From assembly GCF_000026225.1 (NCBI RefSeq), contig NC_011740.1, positions 1,984,001-2,048,000 on the forward strand: 64,000 nucleotides of DNA. The letters run 5' to 3'. Origin of the DNA: Escherichia fergusonii ATCC 35469 (lineage in GTDB: Bacteria; Pseudomonadota; Gammaproteobacteria; Enterobacterales; Enterobacteriaceae). A program made the position numbers and the translations under genes. Position 1 is the first letter of the stretch. The number at the start of each line of letters is the position of its first letter. The notes beneath the pieces are model-generated. The model did no database searches. It was not told the DNA's origin and saw only the letters and a list, made by a program, of their open reading frames with translations. Below are positions 44,062 through 53,566 of the stretch, in pieces.

Positions 44062-44752
44062 ATGATTAGTCCATCTTGTTGTGGCCCTGAACACAGCATG
44101 ATCCGTACCAAACAAAAATACCGGCAATGCCGCTCCAGTGGCGATAAAAATAAGAATCACAAATTATCATTGCTCCGCATTCTACGCCTGAAAATAAATT
44201 TTAAAAACCTTTTTCTTTGTTTGAAACAGATGTATTCTCCTTTCAACAATATGCTTAAACACAATCACATAATGCAATTAAAGATGAATGTAAAACAAAA
44301 ATTACCGCCAAATAAAATATATTATGTTATTGATTTTATTGGTGATTTTAACGAAGCATTATCACGATAAATATTTATTTATAGAAACATTAACTTTACT
44401 TATGTATCGTGAGAAAATCCTCACGAAACGCCTTAATAATCAGCAAGAGGTAATCCAAAAAAGAAAGGCATAATATTATTCACGATACAATAACACTTAT
44501 TTTTATCGCGGTTAAACCTACCCTGCGAGAGTAAAGCACATGCACATAAATTGATGTATTAAGGTTAAATGAACCTGTTATTTATAACTTATTCAAATTT
44601 CTTTTACGAATACCAAATAACAGATCTATTGATCATCTGAATACTTAATAATGACGCGACTCTTAGTATAAAGTCGTATCGTTATCCGTTTGCCGAAAAT
44701 AACCGGCAGGCAATTTATATTAATAGTCAACACCTTTACAAGGAATTCACAA
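44062..44752. other. AT-rich divergent promoter region of both T6SS transcripts
   Basis: There is no gene here. This very AT-rich 691 bp gap lies between tssB (minus) and hcp2 (plus) and is a likely target of H-NS silencing. It contains a TCGTGAG/CTCACGA dyad (44407-44426) and further TATCGTGA half-sites at 44360-44370 and 44480-44487 on the minus strand. I see no -24/-12 sigma-54 element before hcp2, unlike VAS systems controlled by VasH. Confidence 0.55.
44407..44426. promoter_or_regulatory. Candidate operator dyad in T6SS promoter region
   Basis: TCGTGAG, 6 nt, CTCACGA is a perfect 7 bp inverted repeat, with related single half-sites nearby. The binding protein is unknown to me. Confidence 0.45.
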
Positions 44753-45271
44753 ATGCCAACTCCGTGTTACATCTCTATTACTGGTCAAACCCAGGGGAAT
44801 ATTACCGCAGGTGCTTTTACCGCTGATTCCGTCGGTAATATCTATGTGCAGGGTCACGAAGACGAAATGCTGGTTCAGGAGTTCCTGCATAACGTCACCG
44901 TCCCGACTGATCCGCAATCCGGTCAACCTGCGGGTCAGCGCGCCCACAAACCGTTCATCTTTACCGTGGCGTTGAACAAAGCTGTTCCGCTGATGTACAA
45001 CGCACTGGCCTCAGGCGAAATGCTACCAACCACAGAGTTGCACTGGTGGCGTACCTCTGTTGAAGGTAAACAAGAGCATTATTTCACCACCCGTCTGACG
45101 GATTCGACGATTGTGGATATGAAACTTCATATGCCGCATTGCCAGGACCCGGCAAAACGCGAGTTCACCCAGTTGCTCGAAGTGTCTCTTGCCTACCGTA
45201 AAATCGAGTGGGAACACGTCAAGTCTGGCACATCTGGGGCTGATGACTGGCGCGCACCTTTGGAAGCATAA
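44753..45271 (+). CDS. hcp: T6SS tube protein Hcp (second copy, main tube candidate)
   Basis: This 172-residue Hcp/TssD starts MPTPCYISITGQTQGNITAG and contains GHEDEMLVQEFLHNV and RKIEWEHVKSGTSGADDW, all strongly conserved in VAS-type Hcp. AAGGA lies before the ATG; the upstream frame (from 44690) is not conserved. It is much better conserved than the hcp at 24475 and heads the vgrG-rhs transcript, although a terminator follows it. Most probably it supplies the bulk of the tube. Confidence 0.96.
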   Translation: MPTPCYISITGQTQGNITAGAFTADSVGNIYVQGHEDEMLVQEFLHNVTVPTDPQSGQPAGQRAHKPFIFTVALNKAVPLMYNALASGEMLPTTELHWWRTSVEGKQEHYFTTRLTDSTIVDMKLHMPHCQDPAKREFTQLLEVSLAYRKIEWEHVKSGTSGADDWRAPLEA

Positions 45272-45280
45272 ATTAAACCA

Positions 45281-45320
45281 ACAGCATTCTGCCCTGCCGG
45301 GCGGAGTGCTGTTTTTTTTG
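45281..45320 (+). terminator. Terminator after hcp2
   Basis: AACAGCA and TGCTGTT flank an inner GCCC/GGGC hairpin, followed by eight T. It starts about 10 bp after the hcp2 stop and probably makes hcp2 mRNA more abundant than vgrG mRNA. Confidence 0.85.
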
Positions 45321-45480
45321 CATCAAATTCAAGCGAAGTCGAAAAAAAATCTTTTTAAGCAAATGGTTATGTTTTTACGGGAGATGGCGGTCGCCGGAAA
45401 CTTCGGCGGTAGCGTGCCTGAAGCCCGGCGGTCACCACATTGCCAGAACCGCTATTTTCCTGCCAACAGAGGAGATTACT

Positions 45481-47427
45481 ATGCCAGAAGGAACGCGCTT
45501 TACCCTGGAGGCCAGCGGGCTTCCCCCCGACACCTTCGCCGTTGTCACCTTCCACCTCTCCCAGTCCCTTTCCTCGTTGTTCACCCTCGACGTCACCGCC
45601 GTCAGTCACGACCCCGCCATCGATTTCTCCGCCATCATCGATGAGGACGTCACCCTGACTATCTGGCAGGGCGACTCCCCACAGCGACGGGTAAAAGGAC
45701 TGGTCACATGGTGCGAACAGGGCGATACCGGTAAACACCAGACTCAGTACCGCATGCGTATCCGCCCTCCTTTCTGGCGCTCATCCCTCCGCCAGAACTG
45801 CCGCAGCTACCAGAACCAGGACATCCGCACCATCCTCTTCACCCTGCTCAGAGAGATGGGCGTGCTTTATTACGATGCCCTCTTTGCACTCCCTCACCCC
45901 GCCCGCGAGTTCTGCGTCCAGTTCATGGAAACCGACTTCGATTTCGCACGCCGCCTCATGGCCGAGGAAGGGATTTACTTCTTTGAAGAGGAAGACCTTC
46001 AGGCCGCCACCCAGAAGCTCATCATGGCCGACAAAGCCGGTTACCAGCAGTCCGCCCTGTCTCTGCCCTATAACCCCAACGGCGACGTCACCCCTGAATA
46101 CTGTATCCGCAGCTTCCGCCGCAGCACTCAGATCCGACCGGCTAAAGTGGTTTCCCGGGATTACACCTTTACCGCACCCAACTGGCGCGGGCAGTTTGAG
46201 CGACGCGGTGACAACATGCCTTTCCAGCGTCCCGACTACGAGATTTTCGACTATCCGGGGCGCTTCAAGGATGAACAGCACGGCGCGGGCTTTACCCGTT
46301 ACCAGCTTGAAGGGCTGCGTAATAACGCCGAGTGTGCTGACGGCTCTTCGAACTCCCCGCAACTGTGGCCGGGAATGCGCTTCACGCTGTCAGCCCATCC
46401 GCGCGCGGACCTGAACGTTCTCTGGCAGGTGGTGGAAAGTGAGCTGCACGGCGAACAACCCCAGGCGCAGGTCGGCCACGGCGGTTCCGGCACCACCCTG
46501 GTCAATGACTTTACCGTCATTCCCGGACACCAGACCTGGCGTCCTGTCCCTGAACCCAAACCACTGATTGACGGCCCGCAGACCGCCGTTGTCACCGGAC
46601 CGCCGGGCGAGGAAATCTTCTGCGACGAACACGGGCGCGTGCGCGTGAAGTTCACCTGGGACCGCTACAACGCCGCTGACCAGGACAGCTCCTGCTGGGT
46701 GCGGGTGTCGCAGGCATGGGCCGGAACCGGCTTCGGCAACCTCGCCATCCCCCGCGTGGGCCAGGAGGTCATCGTGGACTTCCTCAACGGCGACCCCGAC
46801 CAGCCCATCATCATGGGCCGCACCTACCACCAGGATAACCGGTCGCCGGGCAGCCTGCCGGGAACGAAGACACAGATGGCGATACGCTCAAAAACCTACA
46901 AGGGGAGCGGTTATAACGAACTCATGTTTGAGGACAGGACCGGGCAGGAGCTGCTCTCCATGCATGCACAGAAGGATATGTCAACCGTGGTGCTTAATCA
47001 CCGGGTGACGACCGTGGGAGCCAACCATGTGGAATCGGTCACTGGCGTTCAGACCATCGATGTCCAGGCAGGCCAGGCAATCAAAGTCCATGCCAGCCAC
47101 GATCAGAAAGTGAAGGCGATGCACAACACGCTGGTCGGTGAAAATAAAGTCGAGCTGGTCGCCGGGAAATACCTGATGAACAGCGCGTCAGAAGTCACCA
47201 TCGCCTGTGGCGATGCCGCCATTACGCTGACCCAGGACGGCAACATCAACTGGTACTGCAAAAACTTCAATATCTATGCGGACGGAAAAGGTGAGATCAC
47301 CGCCACCGATACCGTGGATATCAACATGGACGGGGCAAAACCCGGAAAGATTGGCGCACACTTTGGCCCCGACGATATCAATAACGCCGTCAAAGCCGCA
47401 TTTCCCCCGCCAGCCCCTGAGAAATAA
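45481..47427 (+). CDS. vgrG: T6SS spike protein VgrG (TssI)
   Basis: VgrG is the trimeric spike at the tip of the Hcp tube. The 648-residue protein has the gp27-like part (about 1-380; FCVQFMETDFDFARRLMAEEG is the signature), the OB-fold/gp5 part (EHGRVRVKFTWDR; SCWVRVSQAWAG; QEVIVDFLNGDPDQPIIMGR) and a beta-helical needle from about 480. It ends shortly after the needle, so there is no evolved effector domain. It is followed by an Eag-type chaperone and a PAAR-Rhs toxin that would sit on its tip. High GC, in contrast to the flanks. Confidence 0.96.
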   Translation: MPEGTRFTLEASGLPPDTFAVVTFHLSQSLSSLFTLDVTAVSHDPAIDFSAIIDEDVTLTIWQGDSPQRRVKGLVTWCEQGDTGKHQTQYRMRIRPPFWRSSLRQNCRSYQNQDIRTILFTLLREMGVLYYDALFALPHPAREFCVQFMETDFDFARRLMAEEGIYFFEEEDLQAATQKLIMADKAGYQQSALSLPYNPNGDVTPEYCIRSFRRSTQIRPAKVVSRDYTFTAPNWRGQFERRGDNMPFQRPDYEIFDYPGRFKDEQHGAGFTRYQLEGLRNNAECADGSSNSPQLWPGMRFTLSAHPRADLNVLWQVVESELHGEQPQAQVGHGGSGTTLVNDFTVIPGHQTWRPVPEPKPLIDGPQTAVVTGPPGEEIFCDEHGRVRVKFTWDRYNAADQDSSCWVRVSQAWAGTGFGNLAIPRVGQEVIVDFLNGDPDQPIIMGRTYHQDNRSPGSLPGTKTQMAIRSKTYKGSGYNELMFEDRTGQELLSMHAQKDMSTVVLNHRVTTVGANHVESVTGVQTIDVQAGQAIKVHASHDQKVKAMHNTLVGENKVELVAGKYLMNSASEVTIACGDAAITLTQDGNINWYCKNFNIYADGKGEITATDTVDINMDGAKPGKIGAHFGPDDINNAVKAAFPPPAPEK

Positions 47428-47448
47428 AAAAACAACAAGGAATAACGC

Positions 47449-47868
47449 ATGAATTACATCACCCATGAAGGCACACTGACGCTCCCCGGCTGTGACGGTT
47501 TCGTTGATGAAACGGTCAATATTCTGAAACTGCCACAACATCAGGCATCGCTGGTGATCAGCCGTGCCCGGCTGAGCGAAGGGCTGCTGCCGGACGTTTA
47601 CCTTTCCCGCCAGATAGCAAAACTGAAGAAAGATACCCGCCATTTTCTGAGCAGTGAACCCGTACCGGTCATGCTGGGAGACATTCCGGCACTGGAATTA
47701 AGCTGCTCATTTGAAAAGCAGAACGTAAAAATTTACCAGCAACTGCTGTGTACACAGCAGACGCCCGCATTGCTGGTGCTCTCATTTACCCGTCTTGCCC
47801 CCCTGGATGAAGCCGCCACGCAGTGGTGGCAGCAGGTCAAAGCCAGCTTTGCTTCCCGCCAGGCATAA
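47449..47868 (+). CDS. Eag/DUF1795-type chaperone for the Rhs effector
   Basis: This 139-residue protein of the DUF1795 (DcrB-like, EagR) family starts MNYITHEGTLTLPGCDGFVD and contains ILKLPQHQASLVISRARL. Eag chaperones bind the N-terminal transmembrane segments of PAAR-Rhs effectors and load them on VgrG. Position fits: 21 bp after vgrG and 26 bp before the rhs gene with hydrophobic N-terminal helices. Cytoplasmic, no signal peptide. Confidence 0.9.
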   Translation: MNYITHEGTLTLPGCDGFVDETVNILKLPQHQASLVISRARLSEGLLPDVYLSRQIAKLKKDTRHFLSSEPVPVMLGDIPALELSCSFEKQNVKIYQQLLCTQQTPALLVLSFTRLAPLDEAATQWWQQVKASFASRQA

Positions 47869-47894
47869 CAGCACCATGACAAAGGGGCATCACA

Positions 47895-50800
47895 ATGGGC
47901 AGTGACTTTCTCGCAGCCAAAAAGGACGATCTGCTGGTACATACCTCGCTACTGGCCGATTTTGTCTCGTCGTTTGTCAAAGGGGCCATATATGTCGCCG
48001 TCGCCGTAGGGGCAGCCGCTGCTGCCACGGCTGCCGTGGCCGCCACGATTGGTTCCGGCGGGACAACAGGCCCGGTTATCGCCTTTGTGGTCAGCGGGCT
48101 GGTGGTTAATGGCGTGGGGGCCGGATTTGGTGATCTGATTGATGATATTGCCGACGGTGCCGGAGAGCTGGTGGATGACGCCCTGGAGTTCTTCGGTATA
48201 AAAGGCGATCCCGATGGCAGGATTATCACCGGCTCCCCAAACGTAACCATCAAAAAGAAACCCGCCGCCCGGGCAGCCGGTAAACTGCCGTCTGCCGGTG
48301 AACTGGCAAAACTGGAAGCGGAGGACGCGAAGAAGCAGGATGCCGGTGATGTCGCCATGCATATTGCCTCCACGATTTTTTTCACAGTAGTACCGTTTGC
48401 CGGGCTGGTGAAATCGGCATGGGATTTTCTCAGCCATCCCCTTGACTCGTTACAGGAGATGATGGCCCCTACCGTTGCCAGCGCCAGTCCTCATGCCACA
48501 CCGGCAAATGAGGACAGGATCTCCTGCGAAAAGTGGCACGCCATGTCGCCGGAAGAGTTGCTGCTGGCGGAGGGGTCGCGCACCGTCCACATTAACAGCC
48601 AGCCTGCCTGCCGTAACGGCGACCGCAGCACCTGTGAGGCGGTGATATCTCATACACAGAGTGGCAGCAGGGTGCGCATTGGCGGCCCGTCTGAAGTGGT
48701 CAGGGATATCCGCAGCGGAAAAAATCCGTTTATCAAACTGGCTGCCGATATTGTGGTGGCGATCGTCGCCCGTAAAGTGCTCAGCAAGTTCCGTAAAACC
48801 GGCGAAAAGGAATCCTGTTCCTGTAAGTGTCCCGAAGGCTCATTCGGCAACCCGGTGCATGGCCCCAGCGGGGCTAAAATCCAGATGGCAGAGAGTGATC
48901 TGGACTTTGCGCTGGATGGTCGCATTCCCCTTCTCTGGCAGCGATTATATGACAGCCGTAACACACAGACCGGGATGCTGGGCCGGAGCTGGCGTCTGCC
49001 TTTTGAGGTTTCGGTCTTCAGGACGGAAACACCGGATCTCACCACACCGCCGCTGGGCGATGTCACGGAAAATGGTCCGGAACAGTTTTTTTATGTGGAT
49101 GATGCCGGGCGGGCATTAAAGCTCGGCGGGCTGACGCCCGGCGACAGTGCGTTTTATGTGGACGAAGGATTCCGGGTCTGGCGCAGCAAACAGGATTATT
49201 TTCTGATCCAGACGCTGGCTGGAGAGTATTCCTGCTTTGCCCCCGATCCGCTCCGCCCCGGTCACTGGCGGCTGGAAAAGATCATGGACAGGCACCTTAA
49301 CAGCCTGACGATGGTCCGGGACGCCACCGGCACACTCACCCACATCCATGATGACGACCACCTTCTGGTTGTCCGCCTGCACCATGAAAACGGACGCCTG
49401 CGTGAGGTCTGGCAGCAGAGTGAGGATAACAGCCATGAACGCCTGCTGGTCAGCTATACCTTCACGCCGGAGGGACAATTGTCCGGCGTCAGTGATGCCG
49501 ACGGCAATGTCACCCTGCGCTGTGAATACGGGAAACCACATGGCCTGATTCAGGCACTGTACTACCCCGGCGGACGGGGATCACACTACCGCTGGCAGCA
49601 TTTTGCGGCCTGGACGGATGACACGGGAGATGCGCGTCCGGCGCACTGGCGGGTGGTGGAGCACTGGATACAGGAAGGTGCAACAGGCAACACGCCCCCG
49701 GTCCGGCTGGAGCATTACCTGTTCGACTATGACGTACCGGGACAGAGCCTGCGGCTGGTTCAGGAAGGGCGGGGAGAAAGCCTCTGGCGCTGGGACGCGC
49801 TGGGACAGATAACAGAACAGACGGATGAACTGGGCGCGGTGTGGAAAAATGTCTGGAACAGTTCGCGCCAGTTACTCAGCCACACCGATCCGCTGGGGAA
49901 TACCGAAACGTATTCTTATGATGACTATGGCAATGTGGCCGTATTCACGGATGCACTGGGGCAGAAAACCGCCATCACCTGGCTGCCCGGTTTTTCGTTC
50001 CCCGTGAAATGGATACAGCCCGGTCAGGCAGTATGGACATATGACTATAACAATGCAGGGGATGTACTCAGCATCACCGATCCCCTGAACAACGTCACCC
50101 GGCTGGAGTGGGATACTGACGGTAATAACACCGTTGTCCATGATGCGGCAGGTAACACCCTGCACAGGCGTTATAACGGGCGCGGCCAGATAACGGAGTA
50201 CCGGGACTGCTCTGACCGTCTGACGCGCTGGCATTACGACGAATGGGGCAGGCTGACGCATGAGGTCAACGCCGCAGGCAATATCACCCGCTACGGATAT
50301 ACCACAACAGACCGGCTGAACACCCTCACCCGCCCGGATGGCTGCACCATGCAGTTTGCGTATAACCCGGCAGGCGAGCTGCTCCGCCAGCAGGGTTTTG
50401 GCGGAGAGGTCACGCTCTTTACCCGCAACGCCAGAGGCCAGGTCACGCTGCGCACCGATCCGGCGGGGTATCCGTTGCGGTTCAGCTACGATCCGCTGGG
50501 GCGGCTGACGCGCCTGTACAATGAAAAAGGGGAAGCGTATTCGTTTGAATACGATGTGCGCGACCACCTGATAAAAGAAACGGGGCTAACTGGCACAGAA
50601 AAGACATATCAGCGCGATGTGCTGGGTAATCTGCTGGCGCAGACAGAAACGCCGGTGGATGGCGGCGCTCCTCTCCTCACCCGCTTTGAATACGATGCGC
50701 TGGGGCGGTTAACCGCCAGGAGTACCGCCTCGCGGCGCACGGAATACCACCACGACGCGTGGCAGACCACGCTGCGGGATATCACAGAAGACGGTGCCAC

Positions 50801-52526
50801 AGAACTGCGTTTTGAGTATGACAAACTGGGGCAACTGACCGCCGAACATAACCACAGCGGCTGTTACCGGTTTGACCACGACGCGCCGGGCAACCGGACG
50901 GCAGAGCACTTCCCGGATGGCCGGACGCTGCGCCACCTGTATTACGGCAGCGGTCACCTGCTCCAGACCCGGCTTGACAGCGACCGGGGCAGCGAGGTGA
51001 TAGCAGAGTATGAACGGGATGAACTGCACCGTGAAATCCGGCGCAGCCAGGGCAGACTCAGCCAGTACCGGGCGTACAACATCTGTGGGCACCTGACGCG
51101 CCAGAGCAGCGGGCTGAACGCACCGGAGCTGGTGACGCCACTGCTGGACAGCCGCTACCACCGGGACAGCCGGGATAACCTGCGCCGCCTGAGTTGCCAG
51201 TACAGCCAGACCATGCCCATGCTGCGTGAGGGCGCACCGCAGGAAGACGAGTTCAGCTACGACGCGCGCGGGCAGGTTGTGCGCCACGACCAGGACGGCC
51301 ACAGCGAGACATTCCGTTACGACGCGGCCATGAACGGGCTGCGCTCCGGCGGTTACCCTCCCCGCCTGCCGGATGCGCCAGCCAACCAGGTGACGCTCGG
51401 CGGCGAGTTCCGTTACACCTGGGACGGCTTCGGGCGGCTGGCGCGGCGGGAAAACGTGCGTACCGGCGTGAAACAACGGATGCACTATGATGACGCGCAC
51501 CGGCTGGTGACAGTGGAGATACTGAACGACCGGGACTGGAGCCGGGTGACATTCAGTTACGACGCGCTGGGCAGGCGGACGGAAAAACGCGCCTGGCGTC
51601 AGGGCGCAGAAAAACCGGAAAGGACGGTGTTTGAATGGAGCGGGATGCGGCTGTGCGGTGAGCACAATGAGAAAAGCCCGGCGGCGCACACCCTGTATCT
51701 GTATGAGGAAAACAGTTACCAGCCGCTGGCGCGGGTGGACCGTTCCAGTGGCGGCAATGAACCCTGGCAGCGGGTGCTTTACTACCACACACTGCCAAAC
51801 GGGTATCCGCAGTGCATGACGGACAGCGACGGCGGGATAGTGTGGCGCGCGCGGGTGCAGTTATGGGGCAATATCCGTTTTGAGGAAAACCGGGATATTT
51901 ACTCCGTGCATCCGCAGCAGAACCTGCGGTTTGCGGGGCAGTACCTGGACAGGGAAACGGGGCTTCACTACAATACATTCAGGTATTTTTTGCCGGAAAG
52001 TGGACGGTTTTCGCAGCCTGACCCGATAGGGCTGGCGGGCGGGCTGAACTTATATGCTTATGCGCCTAATCCGCTAAGTTATATTGATCCTCTTGGTCTT
52101 TGTAAATTAAGGGGAAGCGATGGGCGCTACAGAAGTGCACAGAATATTCAGGAAGAAATAGGTGGCCTACCCAATTTTGCAGGAAAAACGCCAGGGGAAA
52201 TACGACAAACTTTGCGTAATCGAGGTTATTCGTCGGTACAAGCGCATAGCGGGGGAGAAGTCTGGACAAAAGCATTACCTGACGGAAATACTGTTGCAGT
52301 GAGGCTTGATCCTGCTAAGCAAAGAACTCGCCCCAAAAGTTTTGCAGATGAAGTACCTCATGCTCATATAGAATCATTACCTACATCAGGGGTTGTAAAT
52401 GGGAATTATGGTGGCAAGAATAATCCAGTTGTTCCAATAGTAAAATATGATGCTTCAGGGAATATAGCTGTTACGTCGCCGGATGCACATATACCAATGC
52501 AACCAGGTCGAGGGCCTTACAGGTAA
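47895..52526 (+). CDS. PAAR-Rhs polymorphic toxin (T6SS effector)
   Basis: This 1543-residue effector has an N-terminal region (about 1-100) with hydrophobic helices (GAIYVAVAVGAAAAATAAVA; PVIAFVVSGLVVNGVGAGFG) that bind the Eag chaperone, then a second hydrophobic stretch near 155-175. A PAAR-like segment follows at about 225-280 (GSRTVHINSQPACRNGDRST). The Rhs/YD-repeat cocoon spans about 315-1370. The core ends with DPIGLAGGLNLYAYAPNP and DPLGL (1398-1402), the self-cleavage motif. The toxin is residues 1403-1543. Base composition drops sharply to AT-rich at this junction, showing tip exchange. The toxin contains a PHAHIE motif and a conserved-looking MQPGRGPYR end; I do not recognise its activity. 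Confidence 0.94.
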   Translation: MGSDFLAAKKDDLLVHTSLLADFVSSFVKGAIYVAVAVGAAAAATAAVAATIGSGGTTGPVIAFVVSGLVVNGVGAGFGDLIDDIADGAGELVDDALEFFGIKGDPDGRIITGSPNVTIKKKPAARAAGKLPSAGELAKLEAEDAKKQDAGDVAMHIASTIFFTVVPFAGLVKSAWDFLSHPLDSLQEMMAPTVASASPHATPANEDRISCEKWHAMSPEELLLAEGSRTVHINSQPACRNGDRSTCEAVISHTQSGSRVRIGGPSEVVRDIRSGKNPFIKLAADIVVAIVARKVLSKFRKTGEKESCSCKCPEGSFGNPVHGPSGAKIQMAESDLDFALDGRIPLLWQRLYDSRNTQTGMLGRSWRLPFEVSVFRTETPDLTTPPLGDVTENGPEQFFYVDDAGRALKLGGLTPGDSAFYVDEGFRVWRSKQDYFLIQTLAGEYSCFAPDPLRPGHWRLEKIMDRHLNSLTMVRDATGTLTHIHDDDHLLVVRLHHENGRLREVWQQSEDNSHERLLVSYTFTPEGQLSGVSDADGNVTLRCEYGKPHGLIQALYYPGGRGSHYRWQHFAAWTDDTGDARPAHWRVVEHWIQEGATGNTPPVRLEHYLFDYDVPGQSLRLVQEGRGESLWRWDALGQITEQTDELGAVWKNVWNSSRQLLSHTDPLGNTETYSYDDYGNVAVFTDALGQKTAITWLPGFSFPVKWIQPGQAVWTYDYNNAGDVLSITDPLNNVTRLEWDTDGNNTVVHDAAGNTLHRRYNGRGQITEYRDCSDRLTRWHYDEWGRLTHEVNAAGNITRYGYTTTDRLNTLTRPDGCTMQFAYNPAGELLRQQGFGGEVTLFTRNARGQVTLRTDPAGYPLRFSYDPLGRLTRLYNEKGEAYSFEYDVRDHLIKETGLTGTEKTYQRDVLGNLLAQTETPVDGGAPLLTRFEYDALGRLTARSTASRRTEYHHDAWQTTLRDITEDGATELRFEYDKLGQLTAEHNHSGCYRFDHDAPGNRTAEHFPDGRTLRHLYYGSGHLLQTRLDSDRGSEVIAEYERDELHREIRRSQGRLSQYRAYNICGHLTRQSSGLNAPELVTPLLDSRYHRDSRDNLRRLSCQYSQTMPMLREGAPQEDEFSYDARGQVVRHDQDGHSETFRYDAAMNGLRSGGYPPRLPDAPANQVTLGGEFRYTWDGFGRLARRENVRTGVKQRMHYDDAHRLVTVEILNDRDWSRVTFSYDALGRRTEKRAWRQGAEKPERTVFEWSGMRLCGEHNEKSPAAHTLYLYEENSYQPLARVDRSSGGNEPWQRVLYYHTLPNGYPQCMTDSDGGIVWRARVQLWGNIRFEENRDIYSVHPQQNLRFAGQYLDRETGLHYNTFRYFLPESGRFSQPDPIGLAGGLNLYAYAPNPLSYIDPLGLCKLRGSDGRYRSAQNIQEEIGGLPNFAGKTPGEIRQTLRNRGYSSVQAHSGGEVWTKALPDGNTVAVRLDPAKQRTRPKSFADEVPHAHIESLPTSGVVNGNYGGKNNPVVPIVKYDASGNIAVTSPDAHIPMQPGRGPYR

Positions 52527-52532
52527 TATATT

Positions 52533-52805
52533 ATGAGTACCATTAGTCGGAATGAGCTTGTTTTTCGTTATGAAACACTTGAAGATAGTTTGAGAGACAC
52601 CTTATCAAATGAGCAACTACGCGCGTTAATTGATATATATGTTCTAGCATTGGATAATTATGAGCGAGATATTATGGATGCAATTTCACTCTATATTAAT
52701 GAGTATGGCAATGATGACACAAAAAAATATATGATGGAGCTTATTGAGAAAAAGAATGATGCTTATTTAAAACAAGAATTGAATTATTTAATTAATTTGA
52801 TTTGA
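52533..52805 (+). CDS. Predicted immunity protein for the Rhs toxin
   Basis: This 90-residue acidic, helical protein starts MSTISRNELVFRYETLEDSL. It has no signal peptide or membrane segment, so it acts in the cytoplasm and the cognate toxin very likely has a cytoplasmic target. It starts 6 bp after the rhs stop and shares its AT-rich composition. No family is recognised. A C-rich/G-rich hairpin (GCCGGGA/TCCCGGC, about 52826-52852) followed by TTTTTATT ends the transcript. Confidence 0.8.
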   Translation: MSTISRNELVFRYETLEDSLRDTLSNEQLRALIDIYVLALDNYERDIMDAISLYINEYGNDDTKKYMMELIEKKNDAYLKQELNYLINLI

Positions 52806-53055
52806 ACTCTATATATTTAATAACGTGCCGGGATGGTTTATTCTCCCGGCTTTTTATTATTTAACTTTCATTCAGCACACTAAACATCCCGTCACGCATC
52901 CCCTTAACCACCAGGGAAAGATCACGTAACGCTGCTTTTTTGTACTAAATAATTCGCATTTTATGTTCATAAATTGAGATATTCCTCATTACCTGAAGCT
53001 GTTTTTTATTGCTTATACATGATCAAATACTCCTTACATAATTAAGGAGAACAAA

Positions 53056-53565
53056 ATGGTACTTAAAAAATTGATGGAACATATTTCTGTTATCCCCGAT
53101 TACAGACAAGCCTGGAAAGTGGAGCATAAATTATCGGATATTCTACTGTTGACTATTTGCGCCGTTATTTCGGGTGCAGAAGGTTGGGAAGATATAGAGG
53201 ATTTTGGGGAAACACATCCCGATTTTTTGAAGCAATATGGTGATTTTGAAAATGGTATTCCTGTTCACGATACCATTGCCAGAGTTGTATCCTGTATCAG
53301 TCCTGCAAAATTTCACGAGTGCTTTATTAACTGGATGCGTGACTGCCATTCTTCAGATGATAAAGACGTCATCGCAATTGATGGAAAAACACTCCGGCAT
53401 TCTTATGACAAGAGTCGCCGCAAGGGAGCGATTCATGTCATTAGTGCGTTCTCAACAATGCACAGTCTGGTCATCGGACAGATCAGGACGGATGAGAAAT
53501 CCAATGAGAATAGAGTTACAACTCAAGATGATGGCAGAACATTAGCGACAAGAGGTTGCAGCTAA
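53056..53565 (+). pseudogene. H-repeat-associated (ISAs1 family) transposase, truncated
   Basis: Residues 1-151 follow E. coli H-repeat proteins such as YhhI closely (LMEHISVIPDYRQAWKVEHK; DVIAIDGKTLRHSYDKSRR), but homology stops after TDEKSNE at about base 53509 and the frame runs out 18 codons later. The normal protein is about 378 residues, so more than half, including the later catalytic residues, is gone. H-repeats are standard companions of rhs elements and mark recombination at rhs tips. The ribosome site AAGGAG is intact. Confidence 0.93.
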
Positions 53566-53566
53566 T

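Noticed and set aside
45481..47427. VgrG as an evolved VgrG with its own toxin
   Set aside because: The protein ends soon after the beta-helical needle with no extra domain.
50709..51788. 359-codon minus-strand frame inside rhs
   Set aside because: Shadow frame from the GC-rich, repetitive YD region; no start context or domain.
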